A stretch of DNA of 31,823 nucleotides from a virus. Position 1 is the first letter of the stretch; each line of letters starts with the position of its first letter. The notes under the pieces were generated by a model. It ran no database searches. It had not been told where the DNA came from and worked only from the letters and a program-made list of their open reading frames with translations. A program made the translations under genes and the position numbers. The stretch is from positions 1 to 31,823 of IMG/VR virus record IMGVR_UViG_3300010885_012858, one strand, 5' to 3'. Shown here one piece after another: positions 1-6,563 of this stretch.

Positions 1-20
1 GGTTTTAATTGGAGGGTATT

Positions 21-476
21 ATGGAAAAAGATAAATCAGATTACGTAACCATTCACGTTGTGAGTGAGTTAGATATAACACGTTCGCTTGAAGAAGCGGA
101 AGAGAATGCTTGGGAACACGCTAAAGAAAGTTCTATCGTAAATGATACGGACTTAGGTGGCGATGAGTTTCAAGCAGTATACAAAGTCTTACTAGATAGA
201 TATCAACATAATACTGAACACTTAAACTTTTTTATGACAGCAGCACTTCTCACATTGAGAGCTATGTTTGACACAGATATTATTAAGTTAGTTCCGGAAT
301 ATGAAGAAGGTTTATACGAAGAAGAAATAGCAGACAAGATGCAAATCCTATCTGAGAAGTTAGTAAACTCTTATCTATGGTTAACAGCCGGATACGAGAT
401 TACTTGGCTAAGCAATGACGAACTACCAAATGAAGTAGTAGTCAGTTTTAAATTTGACCCCAAAGACTTACAATAA
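21..476 (+). CDS. Hypothetical acidic early protein
   Basis: An unrecognised 151-residue protein, rich in Glu and Asp, with predicted helices and no clear motif, signal peptide or membrane segment. A longer reading from a TTG at position 9 is possible, but the GGAGG at 11-15 lies inside that extension and is correctly spaced for the ATG at 21, so I use the ATG. It is the first gene of the rightward early cluster and sits about 30 bases before the AAA ATPase gene, which suggests co-transcription. The function is unknown. It could be a small host-takeover or replication accessory protein, but nothing in the sequence proves this. Confidence 0.75.
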   Translation: MEKDKSDYVTIHVVSELDITRSLEEAEENAWEHAKESSIVNDTDLGGDEFQAVYKVLLDRYQHNTEHLNFFMTAALLTLRAMFDTDIIKLVPEYEEGLYEEEIADKMQILSEKLVNSYLWLTAGYEITWLSNDELPNEVVVSFKFDPKDLQ

Positions 477-506
477 AATACAAGAGAAAAGGAAGAAGGT
501 AACCAA

Positions 507-1505
507 ATGGAGTTAATGTACGATGAAAATGGAAATGTTATAGGAGAAAGAAAGGTTGGATTACAATCATTAAACGAGTTCCTAGACGAGGAAGAGCCTG
601 CATTAGGCTGGACCGAAGACAAGCCAGTAGAACAGAAGAGAAGGATAAAAGACCCAGAAGCTGCAGCAGCAGCCCCACAGTTCAGAACCCTATCTCTAGA
701 CGACCTAGACAACCTGCCAGACCCTGAATGGATTATTAACGGAATCCTTCCAGCAGATGCGATGACTACAATATTCGGAGCACCGGGTTCTACTAAATCA
801 TTCTGGGCTTTAAAGGTTGCGTTCTCTATTGCTTCTGGATTACCATTCGACGGTAACGAAGTAAAGAAAGGCAAAGTAATCTACTGTGTAGGTGAAGGTC
901 TACGTGGTATGAAGTGGAGAATCGAAGCACTTAAGTTAGCAAATCCTGAAGTAGATGTTAAAGCACTTGAGGAAAACTTAATCATTCTACCTAGAGCAGT
1001 AATGCTTTTAGATAAGACTGAATCACAGATGCTTATTAATACCGCTGAATCATTCAATGATGAAGCACCACTACGAGCATTTATTATTGATACTTGGGCT
1101 CGTTCACTTACAGGTGGAGATGAAAACTCTGCACAAGATGTAGGTGTGGCAATTAATATTTGTGAGACTGTAAGAGCAAAGACCGGCGCTTCTCCAATCA
1201 TCATCCACCACACTGGTGCTGACGGTTCAAGAGAACGTGGTTCAACCGCTCTACGCGGAGCAACAGATACCACCATTCAGATGATTAACAATGAGTTTGA
1301 TGGTATAGTAACAGTAAGTTGTAAGAAAATGAAAGATGGAGAACCGTTTAAACAGTTACGATATTCTGTAAAACAGTTTGGTCATTCAGTGGTATTACAG
1401 AAGGCTAGCATCGACGGTGGTATAGGGTACAACCCTCAAGCCCCGGCTAGAGATAAAGAGTACTACATACAGAAAGCAATTAAGGATAGAGACAATCCAT
1501 TCTAA
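507..1505 (+). CDS. RepA-like AAA family ATPase (AAA_25), putative replicative helicase or recombination ATPase
   Basis: A 332-residue RecA-fold ATPase of the RepA/AAA_25 type common in phages. Visible motifs are Walker A GAPGSTKS (residues 91-98), a GEG turn near 130 that may carry the catalytic Glu, a Walker B strand AFIID (191-195), the IIHHTG motif (232-237), and the GSTALRGATDT stretch (245-255) typical of RepA/GvpD-like proteins. Residues 1-65 are a charged, low-complexity leader that may bind a partner. The start ATG follows AGAAGG by 7 bases. In phages this family acts in DNA replication as a hexameric helicase or in recombination. It is the only recognisable replication motor here, since no DnaB, primase or polymerase is visible. 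Helicase activity is inferred from the family. Confidence 0.9.
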   Translation: MELMYDENGNVIGERKVGLQSLNEFLDEEEPALGWTEDKPVEQKRRIKDPEAAAAAPQFRTLSLDDLDNLPDPEWIINGILPADAMTTIFGAPGSTKSFWALKVAFSIASGLPFDGNEVKKGKVIYCVGEGLRGMKWRIEALKLANPEVDVKALEENLIILPRAVMLLDKTESQMLINTAESFNDEAPLRAFIIDTWARSLTGGDENSAQDVGVAINICETVRAKTGASPIIIHHTGADGSRERGSTALRGATDTTIQMINNEFDGIVTVSCKKMKDGEPFKQLRYSVKQFGHSVVLQKASIDGGIGYNPQAPARDKEYYIQKAIKDRDNPF

Positions 1506-1536
1506 TTGATGTTTTACCTACGAAGGGAAGTAACGG

Positions 1537-1923
1537 ATGAACGAGAAAGAAATGCTAGACCACTTGAGGTTAACTTACGTTGACTTAGAGAAATCACCAA
1601 ACAGTACAGATGGATACGATTGTTTATCACACATACACAAACTATACATCGAACTAAAATCAAGACGAACACACTATGATACTTTGTTGTTAGAGGAAAA
1701 GAAGTATAACTTCCTTATTGACAACGCATCGGAACTAGGATATACTCCACTGTATATTAACTGGACTCCTAAAGGTATGTGGGTGTTTGAACTTAGCCCG
1801 ATTGTATCTAATTACAAATGGGAAAAGAAATGGCTACCAAGAAATACAGACTTCGGAAGTGGCGATAAGATAGATAAGATAGTAACGTTCTTGTGCCTAG
1901 ATGATGGAGAGAAGATACTCTAA
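1537..1923 (+). CDS. Hypothetical protein
   Basis: An unrecognised 128-residue soluble protein. The N-terminal half is helical and charged. The C-terminal half has aromatic, strand-like segments (LYINWTPKGMWVFELSP, roughly residues 76-92). The ATG is preceded by AGGGAAG at a suitable distance. Its stop codon overlaps the next start as TAATG, so it is probably translationally coupled to the sigma-like HTH gene that follows. No metal-binding, nucleotide-binding or catalytic motif could be identified. Confidence 0.75.
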   Translation: MNEKEMLDHLRLTYVDLEKSPNSTDGYDCLSHIHKLYIELKSRRTHYDTLLLEEKKYNFLIDNASELGYTPLYINWTPKGMWVFELSPIVSNYKWEKKWLPRNTDFGSGDKIDKIVTFLCLDDGEKIL

Positions 1924-2378
1924 TGACACAGTATGCTTATCAGACAGGTGGTAAATCACACAAGTGGCTCTTTGACCCACAGACAATTGATTCCATTGGT
2001 CCTATCCTGTCTAAACTAGTAACTTATGATGTCTACTTTGAAATAGAAGAAGGACAGACTACACTCCAGATAGTCCTAGATAAGATATTAGAAGAGTTGC
2101 CACCACATTTAGAGGAGGCTGTAAGACTTACGTACCTAGCCGGTATATCATACCGTTCCGCTGCTAAGACAATCGGAGTTGACCATAAGACGGTCAAAGC
2201 CAGAGCAGATAAAGGCATAGGACTATTGCGTAAAAGACTTACAGACACAGTGTGGCTGGCATCTTTAGTTAGTAATATGATTCCACAAGACTCAGAAGAT
2301 ATTAAAAAAGTAACTTCACCGGATAAAATACTATCAGTACTAAACGGTATATCAGAGATAAGGAGTTCAAATGATTAA
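1923..2378 (+). CDS. Sigma-70 region 4-like helix-turn-helix protein
   Basis: A 151-residue protein with a region-4-type helix-turn-helix at about residues 58-107. It starts at LPPHLEEAVRLTYLAG and runs through ISYRSAAKTIGVDHKTVKARADKG, ending in the usual basic helix LLRKRL. No sigma region 2 is visible, so it is not a complete sigma factor. It could be a phage transcription regulator, an RNA polymerase-binding protein, or simply a DNA-binding protein with this fold. It overlaps the upstream gene by 1 base and the downstream gene by 8 bases. Because it is the only clear transcription-type DNA-binding protein in the window, it is a speculative candidate for recognising the repeated CTCCCCA-N6-GCTA motif in the late region. 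Confidence 0.8.
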   Translation: MTQYAYQTGGKSHKWLFDPQTIDSIGPILSKLVTYDVYFEIEEGQTTLQIVLDKILEELPPHLEEAVRLTYLAGISYRSAAKTIGVDHKTVKARADKGIGLLRKRLTDTVWLASLVSNMIPQDSEDIKKVTSPDKILSVLNGISEIRSSND

Positions 2379-2727
2379 GAAGATTAAAATCGGTCCAATA
2401 GATTATTCAGTTAAGATGTTGCCCGAAGATGTAGCAGACCAGTACGGTGCTTGTGTATTTGAACACCAGACTATTTACTTATCTCCTAATCAAATGCATC
2501 AAGGTGCTTCTGATACTTTACTCCACGAAATACTTCACGCTATATGGCACGAAGCAGGAATAGAGCACAGTGAGGTTCTGGTAGAAGAGACTGTGGTAAG
2601 AACATTATCAACCTGGTTAAGGATTGTCTTTAGAGACAACCCAGCAACAGTAAAGTTTATTCTAGATTCCAAATCTGAATGGCCGTATGGTCCTAAGACA
2701 AACCCTTTGAAAGAGGCAACGCAATGA
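2371..2727 (+). CDS. Putative zinc metallopeptidase (HEXXH)
   Basis: A 118-residue protein with the zinc-protease signature HEILH at residues 52-56, followed by AIWHEAGIEHSE. A Glu pair (72-73, VEETVV) one helix later could supply the third zinc ligand. The layout (N-terminal strands, VFEHQTIYLSPN, then the HEXXH helix) resembles the small ImmA/IrrE- or SprT-like phage metallopeptidases. The substrate is unknown. ImmA-type enzymes cleave repressors, but no repressor gene is visible here. The ATG has AGGAG at 2361-2365 and overlaps the HTH gene by 8 bases. The metallopeptidase call is strong from the motif; the subfamily is uncertain. Confidence 0.82.
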   Translation: MIKKIKIGPIDYSVKMLPEDVADQYGACVFEHQTIYLSPNQMHQGASDTLLHEILHAIWHEAGIEHSEVLVEETVVRTLSTWLRIVFRDNPATVKFILDSKSEWPYGPKTNPLKEATQ

Positions 2728-3032
2728 CAAAAGAAAGAAAAGTAAGAGGAGCTATTAAGTTCCCTCAAGATACAAGTGAGTATGCTATTACTATTAAAAG
2801 AATGCTGAATACAGATTCTGAAGGAGTAGACCCATACTACGCTGATGATAACTATATCTTATCTTCTGACAACGATGTCATTCTGGATAGAGACCATATG
2901 AAAATATATAAGTTATCAGACTTCCAACTTGATGATACTGAAAAAGAAATAGCAACACAGTTAATCAGAGATGGTTACTATGGAACATTTGATGAACTAG
3001 TTATAACAGTTAAGAAGTTAGCTAATGAGTAA
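2724..3032 (+). CDS. Hypothetical protein
   Basis: An unrecognised 102-residue acidic protein with no identifiable catalytic or binding motif. The C-terminal 40 residues look helical (DDTEKEIATQLIRDGYYG), and the middle is Asp/Tyr-rich. It overlaps the metallopeptidase gene by 4 bases (ATGA) and the DUF6378 gene by 8 bases, so it is firmly embedded in the early operon. The start is supported by AGAGG about 7 bases upstream. Confidence 0.75.
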   Translation: MTKERKVRGAIKFPQDTSEYAITIKRMLNTDSEGVDPYYADDNYILSSDNDVILDRDHMKIYKLSDFQLDDTEKEIATQLIRDGYYGTFDELVITVKKLANE

Positions 3033-3294
3033 AGAAACAATTGCTCAAGAAGCCGATAGATTAGTGAACGGTGATAGAGGTAAAGCCTATGGTCACCCTA
3101 GCAGGAACTTCCAGTTGACGGCAGACTTATGGTCTGTTATCCTGGGAGTCCCTGTTACACCAGCACAGGTCGCACTGTGTATGGTTCAAGTAAAGATAGC
3201 AAGAGAATTACACGCACCAAAGAGAGATAACCTAGTTGACGCTATTGGTTATATCTTAACATATGAAAAAGTCCTAGAAGGGGAGAGCGAATGA
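3025..3294 (+). CDS. DUF6378 family phage protein
   Basis: An 89-residue all-helical protein that I recognise as DUF6378-like. Conserved blocks are the N-terminal IAQEADRLVNGDRGKAYGHP (6-25), the NFQLTADLW segment (28-36), VTPAQVALCMVQVKIARE (44-61), and the terminal DNLVDAIGYILTYE (68-81). The spacing of acidic residues in the last helix recalls small MazG-type nucleotide pyrophosphohydrolases, but the canonical EXXE metal motif is not evident, so enzymatic activity is only a guess. It overlaps the preceding gene by 8 bases, and its stop (TGA) overlaps the ATG of the zinc-ribbon peptide. Confidence 0.8.
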   Translation: MSKETIAQEADRLVNGDRGKAYGHPSRNFQLTADLWSVILGVPVTPAQVALCMVQVKIARELHAPKRDNLVDAIGYILTYEKVLEGESE

Positions 3295-3392
3295 AATGTA
3301 AACAATGTGGTATGCCAATGAATGAACTAAGAGGTAGTTCTTTATTTATATGTATTAGTTGTAATCACACACAGGAGAATGAAGATGAGTAA
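3291..3392 (+). CDS. 33-residue zinc-ribbon microprotein
   Basis: A short gene encoding 33 residues with two CxxC knuckles: C3-K-Q-C6 followed by GMPMNE, and C21-I-S-C24. This is the pattern of a minimal zinc ribbon. A strong GGGGAG lies 5 bases before the ATG. The start overlaps the DUF6378 stop (ATGA), and the end overlaps the resolvase start, so the frame fills what would otherwise be a 90-base gap. Such peptides may bind nucleic acid or RNA polymerase, but the role is unknown. Confidence rests on the paired cysteines, the ribosome-binding site and the coupled overlaps. Confidence 0.72.
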   Translation: MKCKQCGMPMNELRGSSLFICISCNHTQENEDE

Positions 3393-3792
3393 AGCGAAAG
3401 CACAGGGAACTACGCACGAGTCTTGGATTGTTAATGAGTTTAAGGCAGTAGGAGTAGATAGCCGTAGACTTCCAGAAGGTGGCTCTGGTGATGAAGGAGA
3501 TGTAGAGTTCTTCCATAATGGAGAGCGTTGGGTTATAGAAGCCAAAGCCCGACAGACCCTTAACGTCCAGCAGACCCTGGGTAAGGCCCGTAAGAAGGCT
3601 GGTGGCAGTAAAGTTGCAGTAGTATGGAAGCGACTTGTAAAAGTTGCAGGTGCAAAGAACAGACAGCCAGTAGAGAACGAGAGAATTGTAGTAGTAATTA
3701 GTTGGGAAGATTACCTATCTTTACTAGGTCACAATCCATATGCTCCTACAGTAGATGATAGCACAATAACAACATCAATAGAAAAGGAATAA
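3385..3792 (+). CDS. Hjc-like Holliday junction resolvase (PD-(D/E)XK nuclease)
   Basis: A 135-residue nuclease of the archaeal-Hjc-like phage group. Counting from the second ATG, the N-terminal basic SKAKAQGT leads to helix Glu12, then R-L-P-E-G-G-S-G-D-E-G-D39-V, and IE52-A-K54-A-R, which form the metal-binding E/D/ExK set. A Gln- and Lys-rich helix follows (NVQQTLGKARKKAGG). The protein is expected to resolve branched replication or recombination intermediates before packaging. I chose the ATG at 3385 rather than 3379 because GGAG at 3374-3377 is 7 bases from it but only 1 base from the upstream ATG. It overlaps the zinc-ribbon gene by 8 bases. Confidence 0.88.
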   Translation: MSKAKAQGTTHESWIVNEFKAVGVDSRRLPEGGSGDEGDVEFFHNGERWVIEAKARQTLNVQQTLGKARKKAGGSKVAVVWKRLVKVAGAKNRQPVENERIVVVISWEDYLSLLGHNPYAPTVDDSTITTSIEKE

Positions 3793-3794
3793 TA

Positions 3795-4166
3795 ATGCTA
3801 ACACAAGAAGAGTTTAAAGTAATAGCCGATAAGATAAGTAATAAAGAAGCCCTGTCTCTAGAAGATAGCGAGTCTCTTATTAAAGTTATCACAGAGTTAG
3901 ATGCTAATATGTATATCCTACAAAACGCACTGCAACTATCCGTAGATAACGCAACAGAAGTAATTCCTGCAGTTGCAGAACAAGTTTTAAAATTCTCAGG
4001 TCGCACTGACAGTAAGATAAAGAAGAAGACAGCAAATTTCTGTGGAGAGATTGTAGCCCGTTTTGAGTTGGCTCTTCAAATGTATGTGGCTCAGTCACAC
4101 GAAGAAGTCCAGAGATTACTTTCTGGAGAAACAACTATACCAGAGGAAGGAGAAACTAATGAATAA
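3795..4166 (+). CDS. Hypothetical helical protein
   Basis: An unrecognised 123-residue acidic protein, predicted to be mostly helical, with no membrane segment or obvious motif. The ATG follows AAGGA by about 6 bases, 2 bases after the resolvase stop, and the end overlaps the next gene by 8 bases. Its position between the resolvase and two membrane proteins does not identify its job. Confidence 0.75.
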   Translation: MLTQEEFKVIADKISNKEALSLEDSESLIKVITELDANMYILQNALQLSVDNATEVIPAVAEQVLKFSGRTDSKIKKKTANFCGEIVARFELALQMYVAQSHEEVQRLLSGETTIPEEGETNE

Positions 4167-4350
4167 ATTCTTATCACGCAAGTTGATTATAGCTATATTA
4201 ACTATTGGAGCAGCAGTTGCCGCTAAAGAATATACAGCAGCAGTAGCAACCGCTATAGCGTATATCGTAGCACAAGGTTATGTAGATGCTAAGACAGCAA
4301 AGAACGTAGAGGCAGTAGTAGATTCAGTTCTACCTAAAGATAAAAAATAA
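4159..4350 (+). CDS. Small membrane protein, holin candidate
   Basis: A 63-residue protein with a short basic N-terminus (NKFLSRK), two hydrophobic stretches (about 8-22 and 26-40) and a charged, Lys-ending tail. This resembles small phage holin-like proteins that end in a VDAKTAK-type segment. The start is the ATG at 4159, with AGGAG 6 bases upstream and an 8-base overlap with the preceding gene. A longer reading from 4063 in the same frame would overlap the upstream gene by about 100 bases and is rejected. The holin role is inferred from size, topology and the absence of another obvious holin. The amidase is far away, in the other arm, so the link is indirect. Confidence 0.7.
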   Translation: MNKFLSRKLIIAILTIGAAVAAKEYTAAVATAIAYIVAQGYVDAKTAKNVEAVVDSVLPKDKK

Positions 4351-4352
4351 AT

Positions 4353-4384
4353 TTCACTCCGGTGAATAATCCGCCTCCTCGCGG
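4353..4384 (+). other. Two small hairpins after the holin candidate
   Basis: Directly after the stop codon is TTCAC-TCCG-GTGAA (4353-4366), a 5-bp stem closed by a C(UCCG)G tetraloop of the very stable UNCG class. CCGC-CTCCTC-GCGG (4371-4384) follows. Neither has a U tract, so they are not terminators by themselves. With the true terminator at 4394 they form a three-hairpin 3' end that could protect the early transcript. Confidence 0.5.
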
Positions 4385-4393
4385 TAGCCAAGG

Positions 4394-4432
4394 CTCTCAA
4401 CAAGTTATTTCCTTTTCTTGTTGGGAGTTTTT
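4394..4432 (+). terminator. Intrinsic terminator of the early operon
   Basis: An 11-bp stem (4394-4404 with 4417-4427, one G-U pair) has a 12-base loop and is followed at once by five T. It lies between the 63-residue membrane protein and the DUF5658 gene, so the latter probably has its own promoter or depends on read-through. Confidence 0.85.
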
Positions 4433-4490
4433 GCTTTGCCCCTATAGTATTAAATAACATAATAACTAATCACCTGAGGAGGTATTCACT

Positions 4491-4853
4491 ATGTTAACAA
4501 TCACACTAAAAAAATATGCTAGACACTTCTTTACACTAAAACCCACACGAGATATAACCGCAGACCCAAAGGTCTCTGTAATACTATCTTTTGGTATTCT
4601 ATTCACACAGGTAGCAGACTACCTCACAACTAAACTAGGACTCACCATTGCCGGCGCAACCGAAGCCAACTCTATTATGGGTAGGTTCATCGAGAAGCAC
4701 GGCTGGGACGCATTCTTAGAACTTAAATTAGCAGCAGTAGCATTTCTTATCTGGACTTGCTGGAAGCGCCCCCTATTCGGTGCTACCATTGTAGTCCTAT
4801 ATACTGGAGTAGTAGTTAATAACTTAGTTGCTATCCAGATGCATCTCGGCTAA
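4491..4853 (+). CDS. DUF5658-like membrane protein
   Basis: A 120-residue integral membrane protein with three hydrophobic segments (about 28-46, 78-91 and 95-116). It carries the DUF5658 pattern: an Asp followed by TTK-x-GL in helix 1 (D43-Y-L-T-T-K-L-G-L51), G-x-x-EAN (55-60), and a Lys in the next helix (K79). The biochemical function of DUF5658 is not known. The ATG has a very strong GAGGAGG at 4476-4482. The gene stands alone between two intrinsic terminators, which suggests separate regulation, and a lysis or superinfection-exclusion role is possible. No promoter convincing enough to annotate was found upstream, although 4440-4470 is A+T rich. Confidence 0.8.
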   Translation: MLTITLKKYARHFFTLKPTRDITADPKVSVILSFGILFTQVADYLTTKLGLTIAGATEANSIMGRFIEKHGWDAFLELKLAAVAFLIWTCWKRPLFGATIVVLYTGVVVNNLVAIQMHLG

Positions 4854-4871
4854 CAGACAAGCAGGAAGAAG

Positions 4872-4903
4872 CCCCGCCGTAACTGGTGGGGTTTTTTCTT
4901 TTT
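4872..4903 (+). terminator. Intrinsic terminator at the convergence of the two arms
   Basis: A 7-bp G+C-rich stem (4872-4878 with 4885-4891, one G-U pair) has the loop GTAACT, followed by TTTTTTCTTTTT. It ends the rightward transcript. The leftward late transcript also ends here, and read from that side the hairpin is followed only by a poor pyrimidine run, so bidirectional use is possible but weaker. Confidence 0.88.
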
Positions 4904-5390
4904 AATCAATAGATATTGTTTTAGGATAAGGAAATTTTCTAGTTCTCTTTCTTACTCTAACTCCTGGATTAATTCTAACTTTACCACCTTCTGGAAGTGT
5001 ATCTTCAAATAGAGGATGTTTAGCAGGAACATTTGTATAAGGACCTGATTCTTTTCCAATCTCTCTTATAACCTGTACTACCTTTAATTTACTTCCTGGT
5101 TTAATAGCAACTTCTTTTTCGTGTTTTCTATAGTCTCTACTTTGTAATAAAGAGAATCTTTCAGGACCTTTTTCTATATCATTCTTATTTACGTGTGCTT
5201 CAATAATAATAGTTTTTTTATTTTTAAGTGGTCCAGAACCTGTAAAATTGCGAGCAACATTTATATCAGTAGTCCAGTGAACACCTAGTGGTTTTGCTAA
5301 ATCTACGGCTTCAGTATCAGATAAACCTCTATATACTTTAACCATATCTTTACCAATTCTAGATAGTGCTTCTTTATTAATAGGTTTCAT
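4902..5390 (-). CDS. Putative mono-ADP-ribosyltransferase (R-S-E class)
   Basis: A 162-residue protein with the three signature motifs of ADP-ribosyltransferases related to bacterial exoenzymes. These are the NAD-contacting Arg in VYRGL (R21), a strand with W39-T40-T41 in place of the S-T-S motif, and the catalytic ExE as HE91-K-E93-V, followed by AIKPGSKLKVVQV. That last stretch matches the usual E-x-E-[VIL]-hydrophobic-PG-[ST] ending. The C-terminal 25 residues are strongly basic (VRVRKRTRKF). It is the last gene of the late arm, 1 base after the preceding stop. Phage T4 injects a capsid ART (Alt) that modifies host RNA polymerase, and a similar virion-delivered or late effector role is possible here. 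The target is unknown. The ART call is from motifs only. Confidence 0.72.
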   Translation of the reverse strand: MKPINKEALSRIGKDMVKVYRGLSDTEAVDLAKPLGVHWTTDINVARNFTGSGPLKNKKTIIIEAHVNKNDIEKGPERFSLLQSRDYRKHEKEVAIKPGSKLKVVQVIREIGKESGPYTNVPAKHPLFEDTLPEGGKVRINPGVRVRKRTRKFPYPKTISID

Positions 5391-5391
5391 A

Positions 5392-5823
5392 TTACCGCTC
5401 TATTAATCCTAGTGCTTCAAGTATCTTTGTTTGTTTAACTGTATTTCCTCTAGCAGATAAATCTCTCTTTGCCATTTTTATTTTATCGTAATCCTTCATT
5501 AGGTTCATAAGAGGAAGTTTTTTTATAGTAAAATTAGAATTAGTTTCCATTGCGTTAATTACACCACGACTATTTGCTAATGCTCTAGGATAACCATATA
5601 CCAAACTTCCATAATTATATGCTTGAGGATTAGCTAGTATATCAATAGCATACTTCTGAACACTGTTAGGTTCTACATTAGATAATTTAAAAGCAGCAGC
5701 TAGTGCTTCACCTTGGTCCATCTTATCCTTGTTAATAAAAGTTTTAGCAATCTCCTGAACATCATTAGGTATTCCTACTTTACGGATACTAGAAACAACC
5801 TTAATAAAATTATCTTGTTTCAT
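5392..5823 (-). CDS. Hypothetical protein of the late accessory cluster
   Basis: An unrecognised 143-residue, mostly helical basic protein with no membrane segment. It lies between a 26-residue microprotein and the ADP-ribosyltransferase. Its start and that of the transferase share the same upstream context, GGTAATATG. Translation initiation is not strongly supported by a canonical Shine-Dalgarno. It could be a partner of the transferase, but proximity is the only evidence. Confidence 0.65.
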   Translation of the reverse strand: MKQDNFIKVVSSIRKVGIPNDVQEIAKTFINKDKMDQGEALAAAFKLSNVEPNSVQKYAIDILANPQAYNYGSLVYGYPRALANSRGVINAMETNSNFTIKKLPLMNLMKDYDKIKMAKRDLSARGNTVKQTKILEALGLIER

Positions 5824-5832
5824 ATTACCACT

Positions 5833-5913
5833 TTACCTTATCTGCCCAGTAGGCTGGTTGAATCCGGATACTCCAGCCATACGTAGTAAAGCCTGTTCTC
5901 TTGGGGTACTCAT
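5833..5913 (-). CDS. 26-residue microprotein with an AGVSGFNQP core
   Basis: A short reading frame fills the gap between two late genes. Its ATG overlaps the upstream stop as TAATG, and it ends 9 bases before the next ATG. The peptide carries RMAGVSGFNQP (11-21). I recall a similar AGVSGFNKP-type start in small basic phage proteins of unknown function, which are usually longer. The ribosome-binding site is weak (AAGAAA). It may be a real microprotein or a shortened relative of that family. Confidence 0.45.
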   Translation of the reverse strand: MSTPREQALLRMAGVSGFNQPTGQIR

Positions 5914-6563
5914 TATAATTTCTTCGCTATCATTAATAAATCCTCTGGTGATATAGAAGATGTAGAATCAAAGTCTGATAGTAACTGATTAAATATTTCT
6001 CTTTGTGCTGGATTAAGTTCTCTTAACATAGAAGAAAACTTTTTAGTATTTGCTAGTAAAGGTTTTTGAGCAATAGTATCAGGGTTAAGCATTTTCGGAT
6101 TATTAACATCTACTAAACCGTGATTATACCAAGGATATTGTGACTCTAAAGATAATTGATTGAGTCTATGTACAGCAGCTAAATCTGATTTAGGTACACC
6201 CATTCTTTCTAAAGCAGCAAGTTCTGATATGTTTTGTGGAAAGTCTCCTGAGTTATACCAAAAAGAATTTTTAATATAATCAGTAGGAGATGTATCAAGT
6301 TTTGGTTCTAAATAGTTTCTATTAATCACACCGGAATACTTATCAGCATATTCACTTATTTTTTTATTTTTTCTAAGAACTTCAGCAATACCTTCTCTAC
6401 CACCAAGTCTTGCTTGATTTTTAGAATTAAAAAGACTATTAATTGCTGTAAGAATGTCTTGATGATATGTATCAACAGGATTTAAAGCACGTTGAACAGA
6501 AGGATGAAGAACATCTCCGCCCTTTGCTAGTATCTTCATAGCTAGTTCTGTAGCATTAGCCAT
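5913..6563 (-). CDS. Hypothetical protein with the shared C-terminal LLxxW-type motif
   Basis: A 216-residue protein of unknown function. The start is set at the ATG at 6563 (MANATELAMK), with GGGTGGG upstream and an 8-base overlap with the preceding gene. A longer frame to 6599 would run deeper into that gene and is rejected. The last 36 residues (LNPAQREIFNQLLSDFD..., about 181-216) resemble the C-termini of the two tandem paralogs at 30548-31755: L-x-P-x-Q-x-x-x-F-x-x-LL, then a hydrophobic/aromatic position, an acidic L-x-x-L/DL and a final A-x-x-L. This suggests a common docking or packaging tail on otherwise different virion or accessory proteins. Confidence 0.72.
   Translation of the reverse strand: MANATELAMKILAKGGDVLHPSVQRALNPVDTYHQDILTAINSLFNSKNQARLGGREGIAEVLRKNKKISEYADKYSGVINRNYLEPKLDTSPTDYIKNSFWYNSGDFPQNISELAALERMGVPKSDLAAVHRLNQLSLESQYPWYNHGLVDVNNPKMLNPDTIAQKPLLANTKKFSSMLRELNPAQREIFNQLLSDFDSTSSISPEDLLMIAKKL

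Noticed and set aside
371-1276. Two long minus-strand frames opposite the RepA-like ATPase gene
   Set aside because: They are antisense shadows of a gene with clear Walker motifs. They are Ser/Pro/Arg-rich and have no ribosome-binding site or family resemblance.
4063-4158. N-terminal extension of the 63-residue membrane protein
   Set aside because: It would overlap the upstream gene by about 100 bases, while a strong AGGAG serves the ATG at 4159.
4351-4490. Possible tRNA in the gap with several stems
   Set aside because: No cloverleaf, T-loop or CCA end could be built. The stems are better explained as hairpins plus a terminator.
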